Origin: an uncultured Verrucomicrobia subdivision 3 bacterium
GTDB taxonomy: Bacteria; Verrucomicrobiota; Verrucomicrobiia; Limisphaerales; DASXHY01
Direction of reading: 5' to 3'
DNA length: 64,000 nt
Assembly: GCA_937890005.1 (NCBI GenBank)
Contig: CALBZA010000028.1
Span: 1 to 64,000, forward strand
Below the pieces are notes generated by a model. The model ran no database searches and was not told where the DNA came from. It worked only from the letters and a program-made list of their open reading frames with translations. The translations under genes were made by a program, and so were the position numbers. Positions 30,783-40,700 of this stretch are shown one piece after another. Every line of letters begins with the position of its first letter. Position 1 is the stretch's first letter.

Positions 30783-31196
30783 TCAGAGATATCCTTTGCC
30801 GCCGAGAAACGGAATCAGCCGCACGTATCCGTCGAGCGCAGGATAAAAATAGGGAATCGTCTCGTGCAGCAGCAGCCAGAGAAGAACCGGAAGCGTGACG
30901 ATCAACGTGCCCGCCTTTGCAAGACTGAGCCCAGGTTCAAAGCGGCACCACGGCATCTGCATCAAACGATGCACCACCACCAGAACGGTGGCGAATGTTC
31001 CAATCCAGAGCCAGAACGACGGACTGACGAAGAGAACAAACTGAAATCCGTCGAGTTCAGCAATGAAGCGCCAAGTGAGCTCCATGTAGTCAGCCGCAAT
31101 CATGATGAGCCAGCCCAGACACCAGTAACTCAACGCCTTCGCGGTCCTCTGACCAAACACCTGTGATTCCGCGCCGCTGACGACGATTGATTTCAT
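30783..31196 (-). CDS. Small integral membrane protein, 137 aa
   Basis: About four hydrophobic helices: ALSYWCLGWLIMIAADYM, FVLFVSPSFWLWIGTFATVL, AGTLIVTLPVLLWLLLH and a C-terminal segment. The pattern suggests a small membrane protein with no recognised family. It precedes the S9 peptidase gene on the same strand but is separated by about 150 bases. Start ATG 31196. Confidence 0.65.
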   Translation of the reverse strand: MKSIVVSGAESQVFGQRTAKALSYWCLGWLIMIAADYMELTWRFIAELDGFQFVLFVSPSFWLWIGTFATVLVVVHRLMQMPWCRFEPGLSLAKAGTLIVTLPVLLWLLLHETIPYFYPALDGYVRLIPFLGGKGYL

Positions 31197-31345
31197 CCGT
31201 CCGACATTAGGCAGCGGGCCGGCGCCAAAAAATAGGGCCTTATCCGAATCGGTTTTTACTGATGGGAAAAAACGAAGCGATCTGAATCACAGATGAACAC
31301 AACTCAACACAGATGACAGACGCGCGGCAAATTCACTCGCATCGG

Positions 31346-32956
31346 CTACTTTCTCTTCGCTGCCGAGTAACGCCATTCCTGCCGACCTTCGTAAGCCATG
31401 GTTTCGTGGACAAGCTCGTACAAATCCGGATCGTAATCGCGCAGTGTTTCACGTGTCGCGACGGCCGGTTTTCCATCCTTTCCATTTCGATTGCCGGCAT
31501 CGAAATATGCGAGCACTCCGGCAGTGAGGTATTCCACCCGATCCTCCGCAGCCGGCATTCCACGCCACAGATTCTTCGCCTTCGCTGAACTGTGAAGCTC
31601 CTTCAGTTTTGCATCGAATCGTTCGTCCAGCCGCGTCACGCGAAGCTCATACTGCTGCACGTTGCGACCACGATTGTTCCAATTCGGGTCCACGGGACGC
31701 AGACAGGTGCTGAAATAAGCTGCGCGCGCCATCTGCCGGATGACTTCGCATTCTTCGCCCGCAGCCTTTCCCCTGCCCTGAAGAATACTTTCCTCGGCGA
31801 CGACGATCACCTTCGCGTCGGGCACGTAATCCACCTTGCGGGAGTCGCCGCTGACACCTGCCGCCTTCAGACGCGAAAACTCCGGAAGGTCCGACAGCTT
31901 CTCCCGGCGTCCGAGGACAACGAGCTTCAAGTCCTCGGCAATGAGCGCTTTCAACACATCGTGACGATACGCAAACATTTTCCGGATCGTGTCGTTGGCG
32001 TGCAGAATCGCCTCATCGCTTGCGCCCCGGCTCACCACGGGAAATTCCCGAGCCCAGCTGAATTTCGTGTAATAAGGATCGATGCGAAACTTCGCGGGCG
32101 GCGCGATCACGCTCGGCTGTTTTCTCAGGAAGCTGTAACGCCAGTCATTCGTGCCGGTGAGTTTGAACGTGCTGCGAACCAGTTCGTATCCGACCGGATC
32201 ATACGCCTCAAGCTGCTCGCGCGTGCCGATATGATTGTGGTTCCAGTTGTTCACCCGGTTGCAATCGAAGTACGACTGGCAGATTTCCGCCCAGTACTCG
32301 CCCGCATTCGAGCTTGCGTAGGCGTTCCTCCAAAGCCCCTTGTCCATGGCGTTGCGATAGGCCGCGTTCTTCCGCTGATTCCACGTCGGATCCATCGCCC
32401 GAAGCGTTCCGTCGATCGTATGACAAAACTCGTGCAGTCCGATGCTTTCGTCGTCGTAACGATCGAGCGGAAGACAAAGAAGGTTCTCCTCACCGAAACT
32501 CGTCGGCCTGCCGCCGGTGCCGCGAACGCGTTCGTTCATGTAGTCGGGATTGGGATTGTTCCGATACTCCGGCATGTCGGTGTAAACCTGATCCTTTCCG
32601 ATGATGATCAAATACATCCCGTTGCTGGACATCGCCTGCGAAATGTCCGGCCGTCCGGCCAGCAGATGCGTGACGAGCCAGTGCGTTCGCTGCAACGCGG
32701 CATCGTCCACCTCCGCCGACGCCAGCACGGGAATGCCCATGACAGAAATGTATTTGCCGTAGAACCGGCGCGCCGCCTCGCGATCCTGTTCGCGCACAAT
32801 TTCGAAAAACGTTTCCGGCGGCCGCGTCACGGGCGGGAGATTTGCCGCAGCTTCTTGTTGATTCGAAACCGACGAATTCGTGCAGCAACCAGTCCCGGCA
32901 AGAAACAACATCACACTCGTGAGAAGGCAGAATCGGAAGGTGTTCAAGGTCATCAT
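31346..32956 (-). CDS. Lipoprotein with duplicated peptidase-like domains
   Basis: About 536 aa. A hydrophobic leader ends in a lipobox-like LAGTGCC, then two homologous domains of about 230 residues follow. The first contains H175-E-F-C-H179 (GLHEFCHTID) and ends with LEAYDPVGYELV then WRYS; the second ends with LRDYDPDLYELV then WRYS but has EVIRQMARAAYF where the HExxH should be. It therefore looks like a zinc peptidase with a second, inactive copy. Start ATG 32956 or 32953. Function unknown; it probably sits on the outer or inner membrane facing the periplasm. Confidence 0.72.
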   Translation of the reverse strand: MMTLNTFRFCLLTSVMLFLAGTGCCTNSSVSNQQEAAANLPPVTRPPETFFEIVREQDREAARRFYGKYISVMGIPVLASAEVDDAALQRTHWLVTHLLAGRPDISQAMSSNGMYLIIIGKDQVYTDMPEYRNNPNPDYMNERVRGTGGRPTSFGEENLLCLPLDRYDDESIGLHEFCHTIDGTLRAMDPTWNQRKNAAYRNAMDKGLWRNAYASSNAGEYWAEICQSYFDCNRVNNWNHNHIGTREQLEAYDPVGYELVRSTFKLTGTNDWRYSFLRKQPSVIAPPAKFRIDPYYTKFSWAREFPVVSRGASDEAILHANDTIRKMFAYRHDVLKALIAEDLKLVVLGRREKLSDLPEFSRLKAAGVSGDSRKVDYVPDAKVIVVAEESILQGRGKAAGEECEVIRQMARAAYFSTCLRPVDPNWNNRGRNVQQYELRVTRLDERFDAKLKELHSSAKAKNLWRGMPAAEDRVEYLTAGVLAYFDAGNRNGKDGKPAVATRETLRDYDPDLYELVHETMAYEGRQEWRYSAAKRK

Positions 32957-33240
32957 GAGGATGCCGTCATGAAACAATCAGCCGCCCCATCCGCCCATAT
33001 CCCAAATGCACAGCATGCTATCAGGCATCATCATGGCCGATGCGCCGAAGAAAGCTCACGCTCCCTATGCTGCGCCTGCACTTCACCAGATCCACCCGGA
33101 CATCCCCTACGACATTCGTCGTATGGAGGCGCGCAGGGACTCGGATTACGATGCGCCCTGCCAATCAAGTCCACGCAGGCCGTGATGAACATAAGCCGCG
33201 CCTGCTTTATCGGAACTGAAACACCAAACTAATACCAACC
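32957..33240. other. Intergenic region upstream of PEP-CTERM gene
   Basis: The region should hold divergent promoters for the lipoprotein and PEP-CTERM genes. I see no hairpin, repeat or coding frame that can be supported. Confidence 0.45.
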
Positions 33241-33921
33241 ATGAAGAAAACCCTCGCAGTGTTTGTGGCGACCGTGCTGACGGTCGGATTTGCTGGAGCG
33301 CAGACCTCAACTGTTACAGCTACCGATGCGGGAACGGCAGCCTACGGCGATGCCAGCGGATTTTTGATTGATTTCGACGCGACGCCCACCCTGGCCGTTC
33401 CGTGGAGCCCGGCTTTGGTTTCCGGCGGACTTTACTCGCTGGATTCGATTTCCATTCGCTACGGCGGAGCCCAGGCGAACACGTCCCCCAAGTATCTGGG
33501 AGTTTACAGCAGTTTCAGCAGCGGGGTGTTGTCCGGGTTTCTCGGGGTTTCCGACAATGCGATTGATTTTACGGCGGCCGCAAGCGAGAGCTGGCAGCAA
33601 TTCAACTTCAGCGGCATCAACCTGACGGTGGATTCAACCGTCGGTTCCGGCTCCGGCCTGCTCTACTTTGTCTATCAAACCGGCACGTCCGCCATTGGGG
33701 GATTGGAAACCACGGTTTCAACCATGCGCTTCGACGGCTTCCCCGCAGATCCCGTGACGGGTGATTACCTCGCAAACATCCTGGCCTTCGGCACCATCCA
33801 AGCCGCACGCGCGCCCGAATACCAGGCCAGCATCACGGCCGTTCCCGAGCCGTCTGCCATCGCACTTCTCGGCTTTGCGGGAGGGATGCTTCTGTTCGCG
33901 CGCCGCCGTTCGCTGCGCTGA
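33241..33921 (+). CDS. PEP-CTERM sorted secreted protein
   Basis: 226 aa. A Sec signal (about 1-20, VGFAGAQ) is followed by a beta-rich body and the PEP-CTERM tail VPEPSAIALLGFAGGM then LLFARRRSLR: Pro-Glu-Pro motif, membrane helix and Arg cluster. Such proteins are sorted by exosortase (EpsH/XrtA), typically linked to exopolysaccharide. No exosortase gene is seen in the window. Start ATG 33241. Species-specific function unknown. Confidence 0.9.
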   Translation: MKKTLAVFVATVLTVGFAGAQTSTVTATDAGTAAYGDASGFLIDFDATPTLAVPWSPALVSGGLYSLDSISIRYGGAQANTSPKYLGVYSSFSSGVLSGFLGVSDNAIDFTAAASESWQQFNFSGINLTVDSTVGSGSGLLYFVYQTGTSAIGGLETTVSTMRFDGFPADPVTGDYLANILAFGTIQAARAPEYQASITAVPEPSAIALLGFAGGMLLFARRRSLR

Positions 33922-33941
33922 ACCATTGCGATTTGGAATGT

Positions 33942-33968
33942 GACTGCCGGAGCCAGCCTCCGGCAGTC
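33942..33968 (+). terminator. Stem-loop after the PEP-CTERM gene
   Basis: An 11-bp perfect stem (GACTGCCGGAG against CTCCGGCAGTC) with a 5-nt loop begins 21 bases after the stop. No T-run follows, so it is a probable but not certain terminator. Confidence 0.6.
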
Positions 33969-34085
33969 GAAATCTGACCAGCAAAAGCACCCCGCTTCCT
34001 CAATGGAGCGGGCATCCTCCAGAAACGCCGCACCCATCGGGTAAATCGAACCCTCTTCTAATTGGATGGCAACCGCGTTGGCGAC

Positions 34086-34241
34086 TCATACCAAAGCCCA
34101 CGGTCCTTTTCCTCGGGTCCATTTCGACATCCCCTCATTATGCTGTTGAACGCGGGTTGGAACATTCTCACTCAACCCGATGTAAAACTGCCCCTTCGGA
34201 TTGCGCAAAACATACACCTGATAAATCTCGAGATCGGACAT
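34086..34241 (-). pseudogene. Truncated GIY-YIG nuclease copy, first 51 codons
   Basis: The sequence from ATG 34241 is identical to the first 51 codons of the intact gene at 34324-34614 and then ends at a TGA created at the junction. It retains the GIY-YIG-type core (YVLRNPKGQFYIGLSEN) but lacks the C-terminal half of the domain, so it should be inactive. It lies within the 243-bp direct repeat. Confidence 0.85.
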
Positions 34242-34329
34242 TCCCTTGCTCCTTAAACCAAGCAGCCCTGAAACTCACGTCTCAGGGCTGATTTGAAATT
34301 GGTTGCGGGGCTAGGATTTGAACCTAGGA
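34087..34329. repeat. 243-bp perfect direct repeat, copy 1
   Basis: Identical by eye to 34460-34702 (offset 373). It contains, on the minus strand, the last 30 nt of tRNA-fMet with CCA, a terminator-like hairpin, an AAGGAG ribosome site and the first 51 codons of the GIY-YIG gene. The 130 bases between the copies are the 3' part of the intact GIY-YIG gene. Confidence 0.97.
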
Positions 34330-34354
34330 TCCCGCGGCCGCGGGATTATGAGCC
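34300..34354 (-). pseudogene. Relic of the 3' half of tRNA-fMet
   Basis: From 34354 leftward, GGCTCATAA (anticodon-loop region) is followed by an 18-bp palindromic replacement of the anticodon-stem/variable region (34329-34346), then the exact T arm, acceptor 3' strand and CCA of the functional tRNA-fMet. There is no 5' half, so this cannot be a working tRNA. It forms the 3' end of the GIY-YIG open reading frame. Confidence 0.75.
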
Positions 34355-34459
34355 GATCGTGCCAAGCCCGTTATTCGATAAAATCCGCTGCCTCCTTTTT
34401 GGCGCTTCAGCAGATTCTCCAGCTTTCGCGCTTCACTCAAATTCAGTCGTGAGCTTTCC

Positions 34460-34749
<290 letters not shown>

Positions 34750-34907
34750 TTCCGAAAGGGAGCTGTATATTGCCGCAGGATTTTTTCGGCGCAAGTGCTT
34801 TTTGAAAAAATTCAGCGTTTCTGTCCGCATTGATTTTCATGAACTGATCCGATCGACCTCCATGGCGCCAATCACAGGCTTGCAGGCACCGGCACCCCGC
34901 CTATTCT

Positions 34908-36002
34908 TTGCGCGTGCGCACCGTCAACGTTCCGCTCGGCAATCGCAGTTACAACATTCAGATCGCCTCAAAGCTTCTCCCGCAGCTCGGCGAAGCCGTG
35001 TCCTCCGTTCTCCGCAGCAATCGTTGCGCGGTGATCTCCGACAGCAACGTCGCGCCGCATTTCGCTGCGAAAGCGATTCGCACTCTTGAAAAAGCCGGCA
35101 TCGATCCCGTGCTCATTACGGTTCCCGCCGGCGAAACGGCAAAGAGCGTCAAAACAGTTCAGTTCTGTTACGAACAACTCGCGGCTCATCGGCTCGAACG
35201 GAAATCGTTTGTGGTCGCGCTCGGCGGCGGCGTTGTTGGCGATCTGGCTGGATTCGTAGCGGCAACGTATCTTCGCGGCATCGCGTTCGTTCAAATTCCC
35301 ACCACGTTGCTGGCGCAGGTGGACAGTTCCGTCGGCGGCAAGGTGGGCGTGAATCTCAAGGCAGGAAAAAATCTTGTCGGCGCCTTCCATCAACCGCGGC
35401 TCGTCCTGTGCGATCTCGATACACTGCGAACACTCCCCGAACGCGAATATCGATCCGGCCTCGCGGAAGTCATCAAGTATGGAATCATCTACGACGCAAA
35501 ACTTTTCGAGCAGCTCGAGCGCGATCTGCCGCAATTGTTGAAGCGTCGGGTGGATCCGCTGGGATCGGTCATCGCCCGCTGTTGTGAAATCAAGGCGGAC
35601 GTCGTGAGCCAGGACGAAACCGAGAGCGGCCTGCGTGCGATTCTGAATTTCGGCCACACAATCGGCCACGGGTTGGAAGCGATTTCCAGCTACGGAAAAT
35701 ATCTGCATGGCGAGGCCATTTCGATCGGACAAGTTGCCGCGGCGCATCTTTCGGCCCGGCTGGCCGGTTTTCCAACAACAGACGTTGAGCGTGTCCGCAA
35801 TCTGTTTGAACGCGCCGGATTGCCCGTTCGCGTGAAGTTGAACGACGCGCAGCGAAAAAAACTTTTCGCCGCCATGCGCCTCGACAAAAAAGTGAGCGGT
35901 GGCGAAGTGAAGTTCGTTCTCGCCGAATCGCTGGGCAAAACCGTCTGGGGCCGGAGTGTTCCAGACCAGTTGATTCACGAAGCACTGGATGCTGTGAGTT
36001 AA
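34908..36002 (+). CDS. aroB: 3-dehydroquinate synthase
   Basis: 364 aa. It carries the NAD-binding GGGVVGDLAGFVAATYLRG, the DSSVGGKVGVNL block and the metal-binding His of NFGHTIGHGLEA. AroB makes 3-dehydroquinate from DAHP, the second step of the shikimate pathway, in the cytoplasm. There is no ATG at the start: TTG 34908 (used here) or GTG 34914. No shikimate neighbours lie here; trpG/pabA is about 0.9 kb downstream. Confidence 0.96.
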   Translation: MRVRTVNVPLGNRSYNIQIASKLLPQLGEAVSSVLRSNRCAVISDSNVAPHFAAKAIRTLEKAGIDPVLITVPAGETAKSVKTVQFCYEQLAAHRLERKSFVVALGGGVVGDLAGFVAATYLRGIAFVQIPTTLLAQVDSSVGGKVGVNLKAGKNLVGAFHQPRLVLCDLDTLRTLPEREYRSGLAEVIKYGIIYDAKLFEQLERDLPQLLKRRVDPLGSVIARCCEIKADVVSQDETESGLRAILNFGHTIGHGLEAISSYGKYLHGEAISIGQVAAAHLSARLAGFPTTDVERVRNLFERAGLPVRVKLNDAQRKKLFAAMRLDKKVSGGEVKFVLAESLGKTVWGRSVPDQLIHEALDAVS

Positions 36003-36049
36003 CCGGATGACTTTCCGCTGGAAGTGACCTGCGAACCGATCATTAGATC

Positions 36050-36655
36050 ATGAGTGCCGTCAGCGAAACGATTGTCAGAGAATTCTTCGAGCAACACGGA
36101 TTTCTCGTCCGGCAGCATCGGAAGTACATCGCACAAACCCGGCGTGAGGAGGACGACATCGACTTCTTCGTTCTGAACCCGACTCCGGAAACGCCGGAGC
36201 CGGAACTTCCGTTCATTCTCACGGCGGAAGATGTTGCGAAAATCCGGCGCGCAATCGTGGTGGTGAAAGGCTGGCACACAGAAACGTTCAGCTCCGCGCG
36301 ACTGGCCAGCACGCCGGAAATTTTTCGATTTGTCGGCACGCGCGTGTTTCAACAGGCAGCAAAGGTTTTTGGTGAAGAAGGTGCGCCGACGAAAATTCTG
36401 GTTGTGCCTTCACTGCCGCAAACAGCCAGCGCCCGAGAGGAAAGCATTGCGCTGCTTCGCTCGAAGGGAATCGACGCCGTCCTGCCATTCCGCGCGATGC
36501 TTGCCGATCTCGTCGCGCGAACGGAGTCGAACCGGAACTATCAGAAGTCCGACCTGCTCCAGACCATTCGCATTTTGAAGAACTACGAATTTTTCAAGGA
36601 ACCGCAGCTCGAACTATTCAAAACAGGCCGGAGAAGAAAAGGTAACCACGGATAA
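36050..36655 (+). CDS. Conserved hypothetical, 201 aa, restriction-like context
   Basis: Begins MSAVSETIVREFFEQHGFLV and runs through QTRREEDDIDFFVLNPTPE, KIRRAIVVVKGWHTETFSS and TKILVVPSLPQTASAR to DAVLPFRAMLADLV. The FFxxxGF and DID-F-V-x-x-KGW pattern resembles PD-(D/E)xK-like folds in some small hypothetical proteins, but catalytic residues cannot be assigned. It lies 47 bases after aroB, possibly in the same transcript. Function unknown. Confidence 0.7.
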   Translation: MSAVSETIVREFFEQHGFLVRQHRKYIAQTRREEDDIDFFVLNPTPETPEPELPFILTAEDVAKIRRAIVVVKGWHTETFSSARLASTPEIFRFVGTRVFQQAAKVFGEEGAPTKILVVPSLPQTASAREESIALLRSKGIDAVLPFRAMLADLVARTESNRNYQKSDLLQTIRILKNYEFFKEPQLELFKTGRRRKGNHG

Positions 36656-36848
36656 ACGCCGACGGACACGGATAAAGACCGGACCGGATTTCTTAAACGG
36701 TTTTCAAAGGAAGTTTCAGGATAAACGCAGAGGCGCAGAGAGAATCTAATTTTGTTGCTCTGCGACTCTGCGCCTCGGCGGTGAACTCAGGCGTTCGAGA
36801 ATCATTTTGAATCCTCTTCCGTTTTCCATGTCCATCCGTGGTTAAATC
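36644..36848. repeat. MITE-like inverted-repeat unit upstream of trpG
   Basis: An outer repeat (36644-36692, CCACGGAT... CGGACACGGA and GGATAAAGACCGGA) faces an inverted relative at about 36824-36848 (TCCATGTCCATCCGTGGTT). Between them is an AGAGGCGCAGAG/CTCTGCG palindromic core (36726-36786). No transposase is present. Confidence 0.6.
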
Positions 36849-36910
36849 CCAATTCGGTTTCCGGTTTTCATTCCCCTTCCCTTGCACTACATTCCGCGGA
36901 CGCGCGAACT

Positions 36911-37483
<573 letters not shown>

Positions 37484-37528
37484 TGTTTCTATCCGCGATT
37501 AAACGCCTTTCCGTAATGGGAGGGAATC

Positions 37529-37654
37529 AACCACGGATGGACACGGAGAACGCGGATAAAGACCGGAACGGAATTCAAAAATTCAGAACGACTGCAGAGA
37601 CGCAGAGCAACAAAATCAAAGGCTTCTCTGCGCCTGCGGTGAATAACGGCTAAA
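37529..37654. repeat. Second copy of the CCACGGAT/GCAGAG repeat family
   Basis: 37529-37576 repeats the AACCACGGAT... CGGATAAAGACCGGA block of 36644-36692, and 37592-37654 repeats the CAGAGACGCAGAG... TCTCTGCGCCTGCGGTGAA core in partial inverted order. With the other copy it brackets the glutaminase gene. Confidence 0.6.
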
Positions 37655-37748
37655 AGAACAATTTCACAGCCCCTTGGGGTTCAAACCTGATTCTCGCTTC
37701 GGCTGCGGGTGTTAAGAATGGTTCAGCTGACTGACCTACTGAACCGAT

Positions 37749-40700
37749 ATGGAACCCACGACGATTCCGACTGAAACCGCGACCACTTCCACCACCAACC
37801 GCGTCGCATACGCTGAAGGCGCCCCGCTCCCCATCGATCCTTCAGCGCCGCGAACCTTGACCGAAGCGCTGCGTCACACCGCGGAACTGCATCCTCGGAA
37901 GGGAATTCATTTCTTCGCCTCAGCGGATTCAAGCGTCTTTGTCACCTACCCCGAACTGTTGCGACGGGCGCGATCAGTTCTTGGAGGATTGCAGAAAACT
38001 GGAGTGCAGCCGGGTTCGAAAGTGCTTCTCCAAATCGATTCGCTCGACCTTCATTTCGCCGCGTTCTGGGGCTGTCTTCTGGGCGGAATCATTCCCACCA
38101 CCGTCGCAATTGCTCCGACATATTCAGAGCGAAACGGCGTGGTCGATAAGTTGGCGAACACCTGGAATCTTCTCGATTCACCGCTCGCCATCACCACCCA
38201 ACGACTGCGGAAGCAGATTGAACAGCTGGAGAACGTCGCATCAATGAACGGTTTTCGAACGGTTGTCATCGAGGAGCTTCTACAAAACGCCCCGTCGAAC
38301 CAACTGCATGCCGTTGCACCGGACGACATCGCTTTCATTCAACTTTCCTCCGGCAGTACCGGCGTGCCGAAGTGCATTCAGGAGCGTCACAGCGGAATCA
38401 TCGCGCACATTCATTCCTCGGCGATCTTCAATGGCTACACCAGCGACGACGTGTCGGTGAACTGGCTCCCAATGGATCACGTGGTGCCGATTCTCACCTG
38501 TCATCTCAAGGATACTTATCTCGGATGCCAGCAGGTTCACGTGACAACGAGTGCCGTGTTGAACGAACCGCTGTTGTGGCTCGACCTGATGGCGAAGTTC
38601 CGCGTCACCCACACCTGGGCGCCGAACTTTGGTTTCAAGCTGGTGGCCGACCGGCTGGCCAACGTGATGGGACGACGCTGGGATCTCTCTTCCATCAAAT
38701 TCCTGATGAACGCCGGCGAACAGGTGACGATGCCTGTCGTTCGGGAATTCCTCCGCGCCGTCGCGCCGTTTGGAGTAAACGAATCGGCAATGCAACCAGC
38801 GTTCGGCATGGCAGAGGTTTGCACGTGCATGACCTATGCGAATCAATTCAGTCTGAGCACAGGCGCGCGGCGTTATGCGAAATCATCGCTCAACGCACAG
38901 CTCGTTCCAATGGACTCCGGTTCCGAAGATTCGGTGGAATTTGTCAGCCTCGGAAGAGTGTCGCCGGGCGTCGCGATTCGGATTGCCGATTCGAACAACC
39001 AGGTGGTCCCGGAAAATCACATCGGCCGGCTGCAGATCCGGGGTCCAGTGGTCACGCCCGGTTATTATCGAAACGAGGACGCGAACCGTGATGCATTCGT
39101 CGGCGACGGCTGGTTCAACACCGGCGATCTCGGATTCATTGCCGATGGCGAACTGTATCTGACCGGACGCGAGAAGGAGATGATCATCATCCGGGGCGCG
39201 AAGTTCTACTGCTATGAAGTCGAGGACGTCGTGAACGGCATTTCCGGAGTGCAGCCGACATTCGCCGCCGCTTGCGGCACCGGAAACTCCAAGACCGGCA
39301 CCGAATCACTCGCCATTTTCTTCGTTCCAATTGAAAGCGAATCGGCCGCGCAAATCGTTCAGACAATACGCAGAACGGTGACCGGCAGCCTTGGAATCAC
39401 ACCCCAGTTCATCGTTCCGCTGCCGCGCGAGAAGTTTCCGAAAACCACGAGTGGAAAAATTCAACGCACCCAGCTCAAAAAATTGCTCGAAGCCGGCGCG
39501 TTCGATGAAGCACTCCGAAGCCAGACTGAGACATCCAACGCAGCGGAACAGATTGAGGAATCGGAATATTCGCGTGAAATCGCAGCGATCTGGGAAAGCG
39601 TTCTCGGACGAAAAAGACTTTCCCGGTCGGCTCATCTGTTCGAACTCGGCGGCGATTCATTGCGCGCCACGCAGATTGCCTCGCGAATCCGCGAACGCTG
39701 GCAGACGGATTTTCCGTTCCACCTTTTATTTGATGCGGCTGGGACGATTGATGGGATGGCGAAGTGGCTTGAGGAAAACCGACAGGCAGGCAACGCTGAC
39801 GTTCCCCCGCCAATTCATCTGCATCCCCGCCCCGCTATGCTGCCACTCTCGAATTCGCAGCTGCGCATCTGGATGGCCGACCAGATCTCGCCCGGTTCGA
39901 CGCTTTACAACATCGGCCGCGCGTTCTCGATCAAAGGATCGCTTCAGTTCACAGCACTGGAGAAGGCGCTGCAGGCCATCGTGCGGAAGCACGAGATTCT
40001 TCGGACAGTTTATGAGTTCGAATCGATGCCGGTTCAGAAAGTTCTTCCTGAAATGCCGGTTCCGCTTCCACGCCACGATCTCGCCCATCTGATTCCGGCT
40101 GAACAGGAACGGGTCGTTGCCAATCTACTTGCCATCGAAATCGCGCGGCCTTTCGACCTTTCCACCGGACCGATGCTGCGCGCGAAGCTGATTCGCTGCG
40201 GCGACGACAATCACGTCCTGATGCTGACCTGGCACCAGATCGTCACCGACGCATGGTCTCTCGGGCTGTTTGCAAAGGAGCTTTCGCAGGCCTATGCGAA
40301 CCTCGTATCGGATGCGACAGCCAATCCACTTGAACCGTTGACGGTGCAGTACGCTGACTACGCATCGTGGCAGCAGCGGTGGCTCTCGGACGCTGCATTG
40401 GAAAAGCAGATCGCTTATTGGAAGAAGGAACTGGCATCCCCTCCGGCGCCGCTTCAGCTTTGCGCAACGAATGCAGAAATCCGTTCAGACGAAAGCGAAG
40501 TGCAGGAATTCAAGATTGAAAATGCGCTGTTTGAAAAACTCCGCGCATTCAATACCGTGAAGAACACCACGTCATTCATGACTTTGCTCGCGGTGTATAA
40601 AATCCTGCTCGCCGAGTGGGCTGGCGCGACGGATGTGTCGGTCGGCTCGCCCGAATCCGGACGCCGTCGTTTCGAAACCGAGACGTTGCAAGGCTGCTTC

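Noticed and set aside
31592..33232. Long plus-strand open frame of about 546 codons
   Set aside because: It is antisense to the duplicated lipoprotein; it has no family features, and its length follows from the coding gene's third-position bias.
34300..34354. Possible second tRNA
   Set aside because: Only the anticodon-loop remnant and 3' half are present; no 5' half, so it is a relic.
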